From the NCBI GenBank assembly GCA_029379225.1, contig JAQYWR010000060.1, positions 1 through 43,137 on the forward strand: DNA of 43,137 nt, written 5' to 3'. Each line of letters starts with the position of its first letter. Position 1 is the first letter of the stretch. Below, piece after piece: positions 24,391 through 32,728 of this stretch. The notes under the pieces are model-generated. The model was not told the origin of the DNA. It saw nothing but the letters and a program-made list of their open reading frames with translations, and ran no database searches. Source of the stretch: Nostoc sp. S4 (lineage in GTDB: Bacteria; Cyanobacteriota; Cyanobacteriia; Cyanobacteriales; Nostocaceae). Position numbers and translations under genes: made by a program.

Positions 24391-26304
24391 ATGACAGTTA
24401 ATGATACGCAATTTCCCATTAATCTCGGTGCTTATAAACCTCTGGCTCTCAATCCTGCAAATCCAACTCTCACAGACGAGCAAAGAGAAATCCTCAAAGC
24501 AAACATTCAACTGTGCCGTGATGCGATCGTCTTGTTTACTGCCACTGGTGCTGCCAGAGGAGTAGGCGGTCATACTGGTGGCCCTTACGACACAGTACCA
24601 GAGGTGATGATTCTCGACGCATTTTTCCGGGGAGCAGCCGATAAATTTGTGCCGATTTTCTTTGATGAAGCGGGACATAGAGCTGCAACCCAGTACTTGA
24701 TGGCAACCCTACATGGTGAGTTAGATGCCGACCAACTTCTACACTATCGTGAGGCACACTTTGCCTTACCAGGACATCCCGAACTAAAACTAACTCCTGG
24801 TGTGAAGTTTAGTACTGGACGACTGGGGCATATATGGCCTTATGTTAATGGTGTGGTCTTAGCAAATCCTGGCAAAGTAGTTTTCTGTCTTGGTTCTGAT
24901 GGCTCGCAGCAAGAAGGCAATGACGCGGAAGCTGCCCGCTTGGCTGTTGCTCAACATCTCAATGTCAAGTTAATTATTGATGATAACGATGTCACTATTG
25001 CCGGACATCCATCCAAATATCTACCTGGTTTTACAGTTGCCAAAACCCTAGCAGGTCACGGGTTGAAGATACTAGAAGGAGACGGGGAAGACTTAGACGA
25101 TTTGTATAGTCGCCTTTGTGAAGCAGTAAATACTCCTGGCCCCATCGCTCTGATCAACAAACGCCCGATGTGTCCTGGTATTGAAGGGTTAGAAGGCTCT
25201 ACTCACGGTCACGATGTCATTCCGGTAGACTTGGCGATTAAATATCTCGAATCACGCGGACATACAGCTGCTGTCGAATGTCTGAAAAACATTGAAAAAC
25301 CCAAACAAACTTATACTTTTGTTGGTTCCGGCGATAAATGGGGCGCTAACCGCAATGTGTTTGGTGAAGCAGTGGTTGATGTCTTAAGCCGGATGAGTGA
25401 AGAAAAACGCAAGCAAAGCGTCAAGGTGATCGATAGCGATTTAGAAGGTTCTTGCGGACTCAAGAAAATTCACGATACATACCCGGAAATTTTTATTTCC
25501 TCTGGAATTATGGAGCGGGGCAATTTCTCTGCTGCTGCTGGGTTTGGCATGGACGAAGGAAAGCAAGGGATTTTTGCAACTTTCAGCGCTTTCTTAGAAA
25601 TGTGCATCTCAGAAATTACGATGGCACGGCTGAACTACTCGAATGTTCTTTGCCACTTTTCCCACGCAGGTATCGATGATATGGCAGATAACACCTGCCA
25701 CTTCGGTATAAACAACATGTTTGCTGACAATGGCTTGGATGATGGCCAACCAACACAGCTGTTCTTTCCCGCAGATAATAATCAGATGAAAGCTTGTGTA
25801 GACGCTGTGTTCTTTGAGCCGGGACTGCGGTTTATTTTCTCCACTCGTTCTAAAGTGCCGAATATTCTTGACAGTAATGGTAACGACTTGTTTGCTGGTG
25901 ACTATAAATTTACCCCTGGTAAAGATGAGGTGATTCGAGAAGGGACACAAGGTTATATCATTAGTTTTGGCGATGCTCTGTACCGTGCCGTCGATGCAGT
26001 GGAACGTCTCAAACAGGAAGGGTTGGATGTAGGTTTGATTAATAAACCAACCTTGAATGCTATTGATGAACAAGCGATCGCAAAAGTCGGTAAAGCTCCT
26101 TTTGTCCTTGTGGTAGAAGCATTCAATCGGCGAACCGGATTAGGTAGCCGTTTCGGTTCGTGGCTGTTAGAGCGCGGGTTTACTCCTAAATACGCTCATC
26201 TTGGCACTCATAAGGAAGGTTGCGGTGGTTTATGGGAACAGTATCCACATCAAGGCATCGATCCAGTGAGTATTATGAACAAGGTTAAAGACTTAGTTAA
26301 ATAA
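24391..26304 (+). CDS. Transketolase-family thiamine-diphosphate enzyme
   Basis: A 637-aa protein with the three transketolase domains in one chain. The ThDP/Mg motif 'GSDGSQQEGNDAEAARLA' starts at 168 and ends near 'LIIDDND'. The middle pyrimidine-binding domain is at about 320-490, and the C-terminal domain includes 'GYIISFGDALYRAVDAVERL'. The middle domain reads 'CHFSHAGIDDMADNTCHFGI', unlike the usual 'THDS.G.GEDGPTHQP' of housekeeping transketolase, so this is a divergent paralogue that may use another sugar phosphate. The divergent DeoR gene supports a role in inducible sugar-phosphate metabolism. The Calvin-cycle transketolase is presumably elsewhere in the genome. Confidence 0.82.
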   Translation: MTVNDTQFPINLGAYKPLALNPANPTLTDEQREILKANIQLCRDAIVLFTATGAARGVGGHTGGPYDTVPEVMILDAFFRGAADKFVPIFFDEAGHRAATQYLMATLHGELDADQLLHYREAHFALPGHPELKLTPGVKFSTGRLGHIWPYVNGVVLANPGKVVFCLGSDGSQQEGNDAEAARLAVAQHLNVKLIIDDNDVTIAGHPSKYLPGFTVAKTLAGHGLKILEGDGEDLDDLYSRLCEAVNTPGPIALINKRPMCPGIEGLEGSTHGHDVIPVDLAIKYLESRGHTAAVECLKNIEKPKQTYTFVGSGDKWGANRNVFGEAVVDVLSRMSEEKRKQSVKVIDSDLEGSCGLKKIHDTYPEIFISSGIMERGNFSAAAGFGMDEGKQGIFATFSAFLEMCISEITMARLNYSNVLCHFSHAGIDDMADNTCHFGINNMFADNGLDDGQPTQLFFPADNNQMKACVDAVFFEPGLRFIFSTRSKVPNILDSNGNDLFAGDYKFTPGKDEVIREGTQGYIISFGDALYRAVDAVERLKQEGLDVGLINKPTLNAIDEQAIAKVGKAPFVLVVEAFNRRTGLGSRFGSWLLERGFTPKYAHLGTHKEGCGGLWEQYPHQGIDPVSIMNKVKDLVK

Positions 26305-26345
26305 CAGAACTTACGCACAAAGATTGTTTGTTAAGACTAAGTATA

Positions 26346-26383
26346 AGGGTGTAAGGTTTCCCTCCCCTACACCCTCACACCCT
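26346..26383 (+). terminator. Inverted repeat downstream of the transketolase-family gene
   Basis: AGGGTGT (26346-26352) pairs with ACACCCT (26377-26383) across C-rich DNA, 42 bases after the stop codon. There is no T-run, so a role in termination is uncertain. The nearby AACTTACGCA (about 26307) resembles the end of the element at 22982-23160. No gene is seen in the rest of 26305-26583. Confidence 0.4.
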
Positions 26384-26583
26384 AAGTTTATTGGTAATGT
26401 ATTCACCTTTTCCACTGCCATATTGCAGTACCTCAGAGCATAACTGCTATATCAAAAGTTTTCAAGCGGTAATATCTAACACGTTCTCCTGACTTAAGTG
26501 GTCGCTGAGATCCTCAAAATTCCTGCCATATACGGATTACAATTTTGGTAAAAGGTAGAAATTCAGACTAAGGCAATCAAACG

Positions 26584-27675
26584 ATGGCAATATGTGAGGC
26601 TAGCATCGGTATCTTAATCATTGTCATTGTGTCGTTTGATGTGTTTCAGGCAGTTATCGTTCCTCGTCGTTCGCCGCGCACGTTTAGAATTTCATCGCTG
26701 CTGATTAGGGTATTCTGGTTGCCGTGGCGACAATTGAGTTTGCATACCGGTAAGCGGCAGGAATATTTATTGGGAGTATTCGCGCCGTTATCTTTAATGC
26801 TGCTGCTTACGGTTTGGGTCATTACATTGATCGTTGGATATGGACTGATCCTGTACGCTCTGCAAGACTCCATCCAACCTGCAATTCGAGATTTTGGTAG
26901 CGCTCTTTATGTGGCAGGAACTTCGCTGTTCACCCTTGGATTCGGGGATTTTGTTGCCTCTGGGATTGCGCGGGTAGTGATGCTGGCGGCAGCAGGATCG
27001 GGATTGGCAGTAATGTCGCTGACGATCGCGTTTTTGTTCTCACTCTATAGTTGTTTACAGCATCGTGAAGTTTTTGTCAATCTCGTTGAGGCGCGGGCTG
27101 GCAGTCCTCCATCGGGGGTGACGTTGTTGGAAACTTATACTCGGTTAAAGATTCTCGACCAACTACCTCGTGACATTGGTGATTGGGAAGTTTGGGCAGC
27201 GGAAATTTTAGAGAGCCATCGGGCGTATCCCATTCTCTCATTTTTTCGCTCGACTCTAGAAGGTGATTCCTGGATTAGTACACTTGGTGCAATGCTCGAC
27301 GCTTGTACGCTGTTGCTCACTACTGTGCAAACCGAGCATAGTGGTCGAGCGTATTTGATGCACCGAATGGGCTGTCGTATTGTTCTCGATCTACATCACT
27401 TGTTTCAACTTCCCCTAGCAGGTATACTCGAAGTCGATCGCGAACATTTTGAGCAGTCACGAGCAAGTTTAGCGCAGGCGGGTTTTGTATTAAAGGATGC
27501 AGAATCGGCGTGGCAACAGTTTGTAGAGATGCATTCCGCTTACAGCAGTTTACTTAACACCTTAGTTGAATACTTTGCTACCAAACCGCCCTTATGGACC
27601 GATCATACTTTCCCTGCGCCTCATCCGCTTACTCAACGATTTCCCAAGAAAAGGGGTTCGCGATCCACTCTGTAA
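26584..27675 (+). CDS. Two-TM potassium-channel-like membrane protein
   Basis: A 363-aa protein. The N-terminal hydrophobic segment is at about 5-26. A further helix lies at about 60-95 ('LLLTVWVITLIVGYGLILYA'), a pore loop with selectivity-filter-like 'TLGFGD' at about 115-121, and an inner helix at 127-152 ('MLAAAGSGLAVMSLTIAFLF'). This is the Ion_trans_2 layout; TLGFGD in place of TVGYGD still fits a cation channel. The roughly 200-residue cytoplasmic tail has no recognised RCK domain. The tail is helical with His- and Glu-rich parts. Potassium selectivity is inferred. A KdpD-like sensor lies 3.6 kb upstream. Confidence 0.8.
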   Translation: MAICEASIGILIIVIVSFDVFQAVIVPRRSPRTFRISSLLIRVFWLPWRQLSLHTGKRQEYLLGVFAPLSLMLLLTVWVITLIVGYGLILYALQDSIQPAIRDFGSALYVAGTSLFTLGFGDFVASGIARVVMLAAAGSGLAVMSLTIAFLFSLYSCLQHREVFVNLVEARAGSPPSGVTLLETYTRLKILDQLPRDIGDWEVWAAEILESHRAYPILSFFRSTLEGDSWISTLGAMLDACTLLLTTVQTEHSGRAYLMHRMGCRIVLDLHHLFQLPLAGILEVDREHFEQSRASLAQAGFVLKDAESAWQQFVEMHSAYSSLLNTLVEYFATKPPLWTDHTFPAPHPLTQRFPKKRGSRSTL

Positions 27676-27857
27676 TTGCCAGAAGCAATCACTGTTTAAA
27701 GTGTAACTAGTTTTGTAACTACACCGACCTCTAATCAATTGTCTAGTTTGTTCATATTTACCTCGAATAACAACTGGCATTTTAAAGGGGATATTAGTCC
27801 ATTTTAGGTAGCTCGCGCCAGCCTGCATTCCCTGGAGCGCATTGTTAGGCAGTGTGA

Positions 27858-28160
27858 TTAGACGGACTTCTTGGCGAATGCTGGATACGGCACGAGCGGC
27901 AAGATCTGGTAGTCAGCATAATCAACCTGGATCAGTGGAAAGCTATCGATCATCTTTTGCAGATGTTCCGGTGACTCCGCTTCAAAGAGAACGACTGCGC
28001 CGCGGTTTTTCGTGTCCAGCGCCCACACTTGACGTAGACCTCCCTGTGCGTAAAGGACTTGCGCTTGCGCCTGCTCTTCGAGTTCCCATTTCTGGAAGTC
28101 ACAAGGCATTCCATCAGTCTCGAATTTCTGTTTTGGCGTAAAGATAACAAGATATTGCAT
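27858..28160 (-). CDS. YCII/muconolactone-isomerase-like small protein
   Basis: A 100-aa protein starting 'MQYLVIFTPKQKFETDGMPC' and ending 'YPAFAKKSV'. It has a ferredoxin-like dimeric barrel pattern with 'RGAVVLFEAESPEHLQKMID', as in muconolactone delta-isomerase and YCII-type proteins. I chose ATG 28160 because the residues upstream in the longer frame do not look like protein. It follows the reductase gene at 28297 on the same strand and is probably co-transcribed. Substrate unknown. Confidence 0.75.
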   Translation of the reverse strand: MQYLVIFTPKQKFETDGMPCDFQKWELEEQAQAQVLYAQGGLRQVWALDTKNRGAVVLFEAESPEHLQKMIDSFPLIQVDYADYQILPLVPYPAFAKKSV

Positions 28161-28296
28161 AGGACACTTCTGTTTAGCTTGCTTGGTTGTGAAAACCCGA
28201 TAAAAAAGGAGGCATACTGCGTGCGTGGTCAAGCAGACACCGAAGCCTTAACTAACATACCGCTGACCCCAAAAAGAGAGCATAGCCAAAGAGTTC

Positions 28297-28920
28297 TTAG
28301 CTATTTGCGATAGTAACGGTTTGATGGAGGTATTCGTTACTGTCAAGCTGGGCAAGCATGAAGTCAGCCAAGTCAGCACGTGTAATTTTATGGGCCTTGT
28401 CGCCCGTTTCGGGATTGAAGACTCGAACGTTTTCTTTGGCAGGGTCGTCGGTGAGCAGGGCTGGGCGAAGAATCACCCAGTCCAGACCGCTCGACTCGAC
28501 AGCGGACTCCATTGCCGCTTTGTCCTTATCCGCGCCGCGCAAAAAGGTCGCAACAAGTAAGCGCTCATACAGGGTGGCATTCGCCTCACTATCTCCTTCG
28601 CCAATCATGGAAGTTACCACCAGACGGCGCACACCGTTTCGTTGCATGGCAGCGATGATTGTGTTAGCGGCGCTCGATTCGAGCGTAGTTGCTTTGTAAG
28701 GCGTTTTGCCGCCAATCGTGTCAAGAACAGCGTCTTGACCGAGGACTGCTGCGTCCATTGCAACACTGTCGGTAGCGTCACCTTCGATGACGCGAACGTC
28801 CGAGACCTCGTATTCATCAGCTTTATGAACGAAGGCGGTGACTTCGTGACCAGCAGCAACAGCCTGCTCGACTACAGCTCTACCAGTCTTGCCAGCAGCT
28901 CCTATGACTAGGACTTTCAT
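28297..28920 (-). CDS. NAD(P)-binding oxidoreductase (SDR, NmrA-like)
   Basis: A 207-aa atypical short-chain dehydrogenase. The Rossmann signature 'MKVLVIGAAGKTGRAVVEQA' has GxxGxxG at 7-13. Later motifs are 'RLVVTSMIGEGDSEA' and 'LDWVILRPALLTDDP', typical of the NmrA/YwnB-like group. These often act as NAD(P)H-dependent reductases or redox sensors. The gene is noticeably more GC-rich than its neighbours, which may point to transfer. It is divergent from a LysR gene, a very common pairing, and upstream of the YCII-like gene. Confidence 0.87.
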   Translation of the reverse strand: MKVLVIGAAGKTGRAVVEQAVAAGHEVTAFVHKADEYEVSDVRVIEGDATDSVAMDAAVLGQDAVLDTIGGKTPYKATTLESSAANTIIAAMQRNGVRRLVVTSMIGEGDSEANATLYERLLVATFLRGADKDKAAMESAVESSGLDWVILRPALLTDDPAKENVRVFNPETGDKAHKITRADLADFMLAQLDSNEYLHQTVTIANS

Positions 28921-29118
28921 GTTTTAACTCTCCTATCTAACGCTTAGTGGGTTTTCTGATTAGAGAAATGCGGCTTTGATTAGGACTGTCTCCGTATGTT
29001 TGACATCACTAGTATGATTCATCAATTCATCTAGATAAAGATAGTTTTTATGGATTGATTGTTTATAATGCTGGACAATAGCGGAGTTTTGATAATCTCA
29101 AGGCAGTAAGTTTAAGGT

Positions 29119-30015
29119 ATGGATGACGCGAACGCTGTTTTAATATTTCTCAAAGTCGCAGAACTGGGAGGATTTGTCGCCGCAGCACGATCGCTGGACT
29201 TACCTAAATCTACCGTCAGTCTGAAGGTGAATGCGCTAGAGCAACGGTTAGGAGTCCGATTATTTCATCGCACGACGCGGCGGGTTTCTCTAACTGAAGA
29301 AGGACGACTGTATTACGAAAACTGTTTACCCATTCTCAATGCGTTAGATAACGGTAATGATGCGATCGCTAGCTTGCAGGGATATCCGCAAGGCACTGTG
29401 CGAGTGACAGCCACCATATTGTTTGTGCAGTCTTTTCTTGCACCTAATTTGGCGGAGTTTCTGCTGATCTATCCTGATATTCGAGTGATTCTCAATGCCA
29501 CGACTGAATACAAGGATATTGTCAAAGAAGGGTACGATCTAGCGATTCGGATTGGGCAATTGGACGATTCAACCTCGCTCGTGCGGCGAATTAGCACAGC
29601 CCGTTTGAAACTCTTTGCCAGCGCAACCTATCTCAAAACTGCTGGCGAACCAAGAGCGATCGCTGATTTGACTAGTCATACACTGCTTTGTATGGCTCAT
29701 CATCAGAACGAAGTGACCTGGACATTGCACAATCAACAGCAGGAAACAGTAACACTCTCCTTTCGTCCACGACTACTCAGCAATGACATTGCCCCCATTT
29801 ATCAAGCAATCGTTACTGGAGTAGGGATTGGGTTGCTGCCGGAATTTGTGTTTCAGCAGGAGTTACAGAGTGGGAATATAGTAAACGTCTTATCCCAGTG
29901 GTCATCAACTGCAATCCCAATTAACGCACTTTATCCTAGCCGAAAATATATTCCCATGAAAGTCAAGGTCTTTCTAGAATTCCTCGAGCAAAAAATGCGC
30001 TCGCATAACTTCTAG
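29119..30015 (+). CDS. LysR-family transcriptional regulator
   Basis: A 298-aa regulator. The winged HTH covers residues 1-60 ('FVAAARSLDLPKSTVSLKVN', then 'ALEQRLGVRLFHRTTRRVSL'), followed by an effector-binding domain at about 90-295. It is of the subgroup often found beside NmrA-like or quinone reductases. The 198-bp divergent region (28921-29118) contains AT-rich partial palindromes (e.g. around ATGATTCATCAATTCAT) but I cannot fix the operator. It probably controls the divergent reductase operon. Confidence 0.92.
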   Translation: MDDANAVLIFLKVAELGGFVAAARSLDLPKSTVSLKVNALEQRLGVRLFHRTTRRVSLTEEGRLYYENCLPILNALDNGNDAIASLQGYPQGTVRVTATILFVQSFLAPNLAEFLLIYPDIRVILNATTEYKDIVKEGYDLAIRIGQLDDSTSLVRRISTARLKLFASATYLKTAGEPRAIADLTSHTLLCMAHHQNEVTWTLHNQQQETVTLSFRPRLLSNDIAPIYQAIVTGVGIGLLPEFVFQQELQSGNIVNVLSQWSSTAIPINALYPSRKYIPMKVKVFLEFLEQKMRSHNF

Positions 30016-30032
30016 AAAATAAACTGATACTG

Positions 30033-30344
30033 TTGGTAACTTATCTTTGCTACACCCATGCCATCATCTACGAACGGCTATCTCTACTATTTTCACAAGT
30101 TTTTGGGCTAGAGATATGGCAAGGAGCGATCGCTAATTTATTTGAGATAGTCGAAACTTGTTTAGACGATCGAGTCAGTGAAATACTCAAACGATTGCAG
30201 CGTTCAAAACTAATTGCAACAGATCGAACAGGTGCCATCAATGGTCAAAACCAGTGGGAGTGGGTATTTCAGAATGAACAAGTTTACTTATACGTTATCC
30301 GTCCTAGCCGTGGTGCTGTCGTAATTAACCAAGTTCTCTTATAA
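30033..30344 (+). pseudogene. IS66-family transposase remnant
   Basis: About 103 codons that match the middle of IS66 transposases: 'YLCYTHAIIYERLSLLFSQV', 'GAIANLFEIVETCLDDRV', and 'NGQNQWEWVFQNEQVYLYVI' followed by 'RPSRGAVVINQVLL'. The normal protein is several hundred residues. There is no credible start codon (a TTG opens the frame), and the ends and other catalytic residues are missing. It is a fossil fragment, 18 bases after the LysR stop codon. Confidence 0.85.
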
Positions 30345-31447
30345 GTTGCTGTCAAATGGACAAGACGTGATGTTGGCAAAAACTGATTCACAAGAAATAA
30401 GATGCTTAATCTTTATTATAACAAGGGTATCTACAGCTTACACGGATTGCAAATTAGAGAGGATTTTTATATTCGTAAGTAAGTTTAAATAAATAAAAAT
30501 AAGTGACGAAATTTGATATTATTAATACCCTATCCATCACTCCTGGTAAGTTGGGCGTCGATCGGCTGTTACGTATTGTTAAATTACACCAGCTTAATAG
30601 TTTATTTATCCTTTAACTAAAGAAACGGCTAATTGTTAACCTTTTATGTATTTTTATATACATTTATTTTGAATTAATAATTCTATTTGCAATTTTAGAT
30701 GTAGTAGTTTGACTACTGCTTGTTCTCAGTAGCCTTATTTTTGTCAAGACTACAACAATATCCACTGAAATAATTTTTAAGAAAACGTATCCACGAACAC
30801 AAAGAAACTTAACTTAGATTGTATGTCTTTAGTAGTAATGGCTTAATTCTTGTGATGGAAGTTGGGTAATAATAGAAACAATTATTATTAGTACTCAATC
30901 ATCGAAGGAGTGACAAAGCGGATTAAACAACAATGAGAATTTAAGGTTGAAATCCAGGATTTTCGGAGTGTCGTACCGAATCTAATTTATTTGCTAGTCA
31001 GAATTTTGACTAGGCGATCGGGTTGCTGACAAATTAGTATAATCTCAAGTCATCATCCTTTGGGTTAGTATTTGTGTAAGCTACAAAATCCTCCAACCAA
31101 AGATAGAAGTAATACTTAGCAAAAGGTTATAGTTTGTTTTCTTCAAAATTAATAAATATACCAAAAATGTTCAGTGCTTATTAAGCAATTTCTAGATTCA
31201 ATTTACATTGAGTATCTAGAGCTAATTGCCAAACGTATCATTTAAAAACTGAATTGAATGTAGTATTTTAATGTTTAGATTGTCGAAAATCTTTATAAAG
31301 GTACTCTTATCAATTCAATTTAACAACAATTGCAGCTTCATGAAAATCCAGTTTTTTACTCAACAAAATTAAAAATGCTGCAATGCCAAGTCTTTACCAA
31401 GTAGATTTTTTTGCCCAACCTCTGCAAGTAAGTAGCGGGAATTTAAG
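30345..31447. other. 1.1-kb AT-rich intergenic region with palindromes
   Basis: No gene is seen on either strand. Two features stand out. A hairpin is formed by TTCGG (30962-30966) with CCGAA (30976-30980). Next comes a near-perfect 20-bp palindrome, CTAGTCAGAATTTTGACTAG (30994-31013), followed by a CGATCG. The region precedes the PAS-CRP regulator and may be its long leader or hold a small RNA. Confidence 0.5.
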
Positions 31448-32620
31448 GTGAATATAGAAAAGTTTATCCAACGCGCAGAAGTATTGCACAAGCGTTTAGC
31501 AGATTTATACCAAACTGCTAGCGTATTGCCTTGGATTCCATCAGATCTTCTGCCACAGGCTTTTAAGGAACTCTATAGCACCTCAAAGATAGTGCAGTTA
31601 GCAGCAGAGGAACTGTATCAACAAAACGAGGAATTAATACAAACACGGAATTGGCTAGAGGCAGAACGCCAACACTACCAAGATTTATTCGAGTTGGCAC
31701 CAGACGGCTATTTAGTAACGAATACAGAAGGTATTATTCAAGAAGCTAATCACACAGCAGCTAAGTTATTTAATGTTTCAAAGAATTTTCTAGTGGGCAA
31801 ATTAATAATTAATTTTGTCCCTCTAGAAGAACGCCAACAGGTTTGTGACGAACTCATCCAACTATCCCAATCAGGAAGAGCTAAAGAGTTGTTAACACGT
31901 TTGCAACCAAGTCATGGCGAGTTGTTTGATGCAGCTTTGACAGTGCTTGTTGTCCGTAATCTGCAAGGAAAAGCCACCTCTTTGCGCTGGATGCTACGTA
32001 ATATTTCTCAGCGTCAGTCTTTAGAATCAGCAGTAGTCAAGAATCATAGCAGCGAGTTGTTTTCTGAGTATCCTGTGCGTAAACATTCCAAAGGAGAAAC
32101 TATTCCTCTTAATCCACTAGTAATTTGCTATGTTTGCCAGGGTTTAGTCAAGTTAAGTACTTACTGTGAAACAGGCGAAGAAGTATTCTTAGGATTAGCA
32201 ACACCAGGAATGGTTTTTGGTACTAGTTTGACTTCTCTAAATGTTTATCAAGCAATAGCTCTCTGTGATGTTGAATTGGTATCGCTTTACGTAGCAGAAG
32301 TAGCAACTTCGCCAACTTTGAGTCATACTCTTTTACCAAAAATCAATCACCGATTACAGCAAACAGAATCTTTTCTAGTTATTTCTGGCAGAAGAAGAGT
32401 ACAAGAGCGCCTCCACTATCTATTAGAACTTTTGAAACAGGAAATCGGTGAGACTGTACCGGATGGGACTCGCTTGAGTGTTCGTTTAACTCATGAAGAT
32501 ATTGCTAGTGCATGTTGTACTACGAGAGTTACAATTACCCGATTGATGGGCAAATTACAAGAACAAGGTGTAATTGATTTTGACTTAAAAAAACATATTA
32601 TTTTAAGAGCTTTAGATTAA
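31448..32620 (+). CDS. PAS-CRP fusion transcriptional regulator
   Basis: A 390-aa protein starting at GTG 31448. Residues about 1-75 are helical or coiled-coil. A PAS domain lies at about 77-190 ('YQDLFELAPDGYLVTNTEGI', then 'IQEANHTAAKLFNVS'). A cyclic-nucleotide-binding-like fold lies at about 215-290 ('VICYVCQGLVKLSTY', 'EEVFLGLATPGMVFG'). A CRP-type winged HTH lies at about 320-385 ('RLTHEDIASACCTTRVTITR', 'LMGKLQEQGVIDFD'). The usual cAMP phosphate-cassette arginine motif is not evident, so this is an NtcA/FNR-like effector domain with unknown ligand. PAS fused directly to CRP is unusual: a one-component sensor that may respond to light, redox or a small molecule. It stands alone with no operon partner. 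Confidence 0.8.
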   Translation: MNIEKFIQRAEVLHKRLADLYQTASVLPWIPSDLLPQAFKELYSTSKIVQLAAEELYQQNEELIQTRNWLEAERQHYQDLFELAPDGYLVTNTEGIIQEANHTAAKLFNVSKNFLVGKLIINFVPLEERQQVCDELIQLSQSGRAKELLTRLQPSHGELFDAALTVLVVRNLQGKATSLRWMLRNISQRQSLESAVVKNHSSELFSEYPVRKHSKGETIPLNPLVICYVCQGLVKLSTYCETGEEVFLGLATPGMVFGTSLTSLNVYQAIALCDVELVSLYVAEVATSPTLSHTLLPKINHRLQQTESFLVISGRRRVQERLHYLLELLKQEIGETVPDGTRLSVRLTHEDIASACCTTRVTITRLMGKLQEQGVIDFDLKKHIILRALD

Positions 32621-32633
32621 TTGAATGGGAGAT

Positions 32634-32649
32634 TGATATATTTATATCA
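32634..32649. terminator. AT-rich perfect palindrome between convergent genes
   Basis: TGATATATTTATATCA has 7-bp perfect arms and a two-base centre. It lies 13 bases after the PAS-CRP stop codon and before the convergent cobalamin gene. It may mark the 3' end; there is no T-run. Confidence 0.35.
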
Positions 32650-32728
32650 TGGCGTTCTAATAGCCGTCATTGTGACCAATCAGAAGCAATCCCAAAAACA
32701 GGCGAGTATTACAAATTATAAATTCATT

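Noticed and set aside
27592..27828. 78-codon minus-strand frame containing 'WTNIPFKMPVVIRGKYEQT'
   Set aside because: Part of it looks faintly protein-like, but it overlaps the end of the channel gene and I recognise no family. It could be a remnant, not enough to call.
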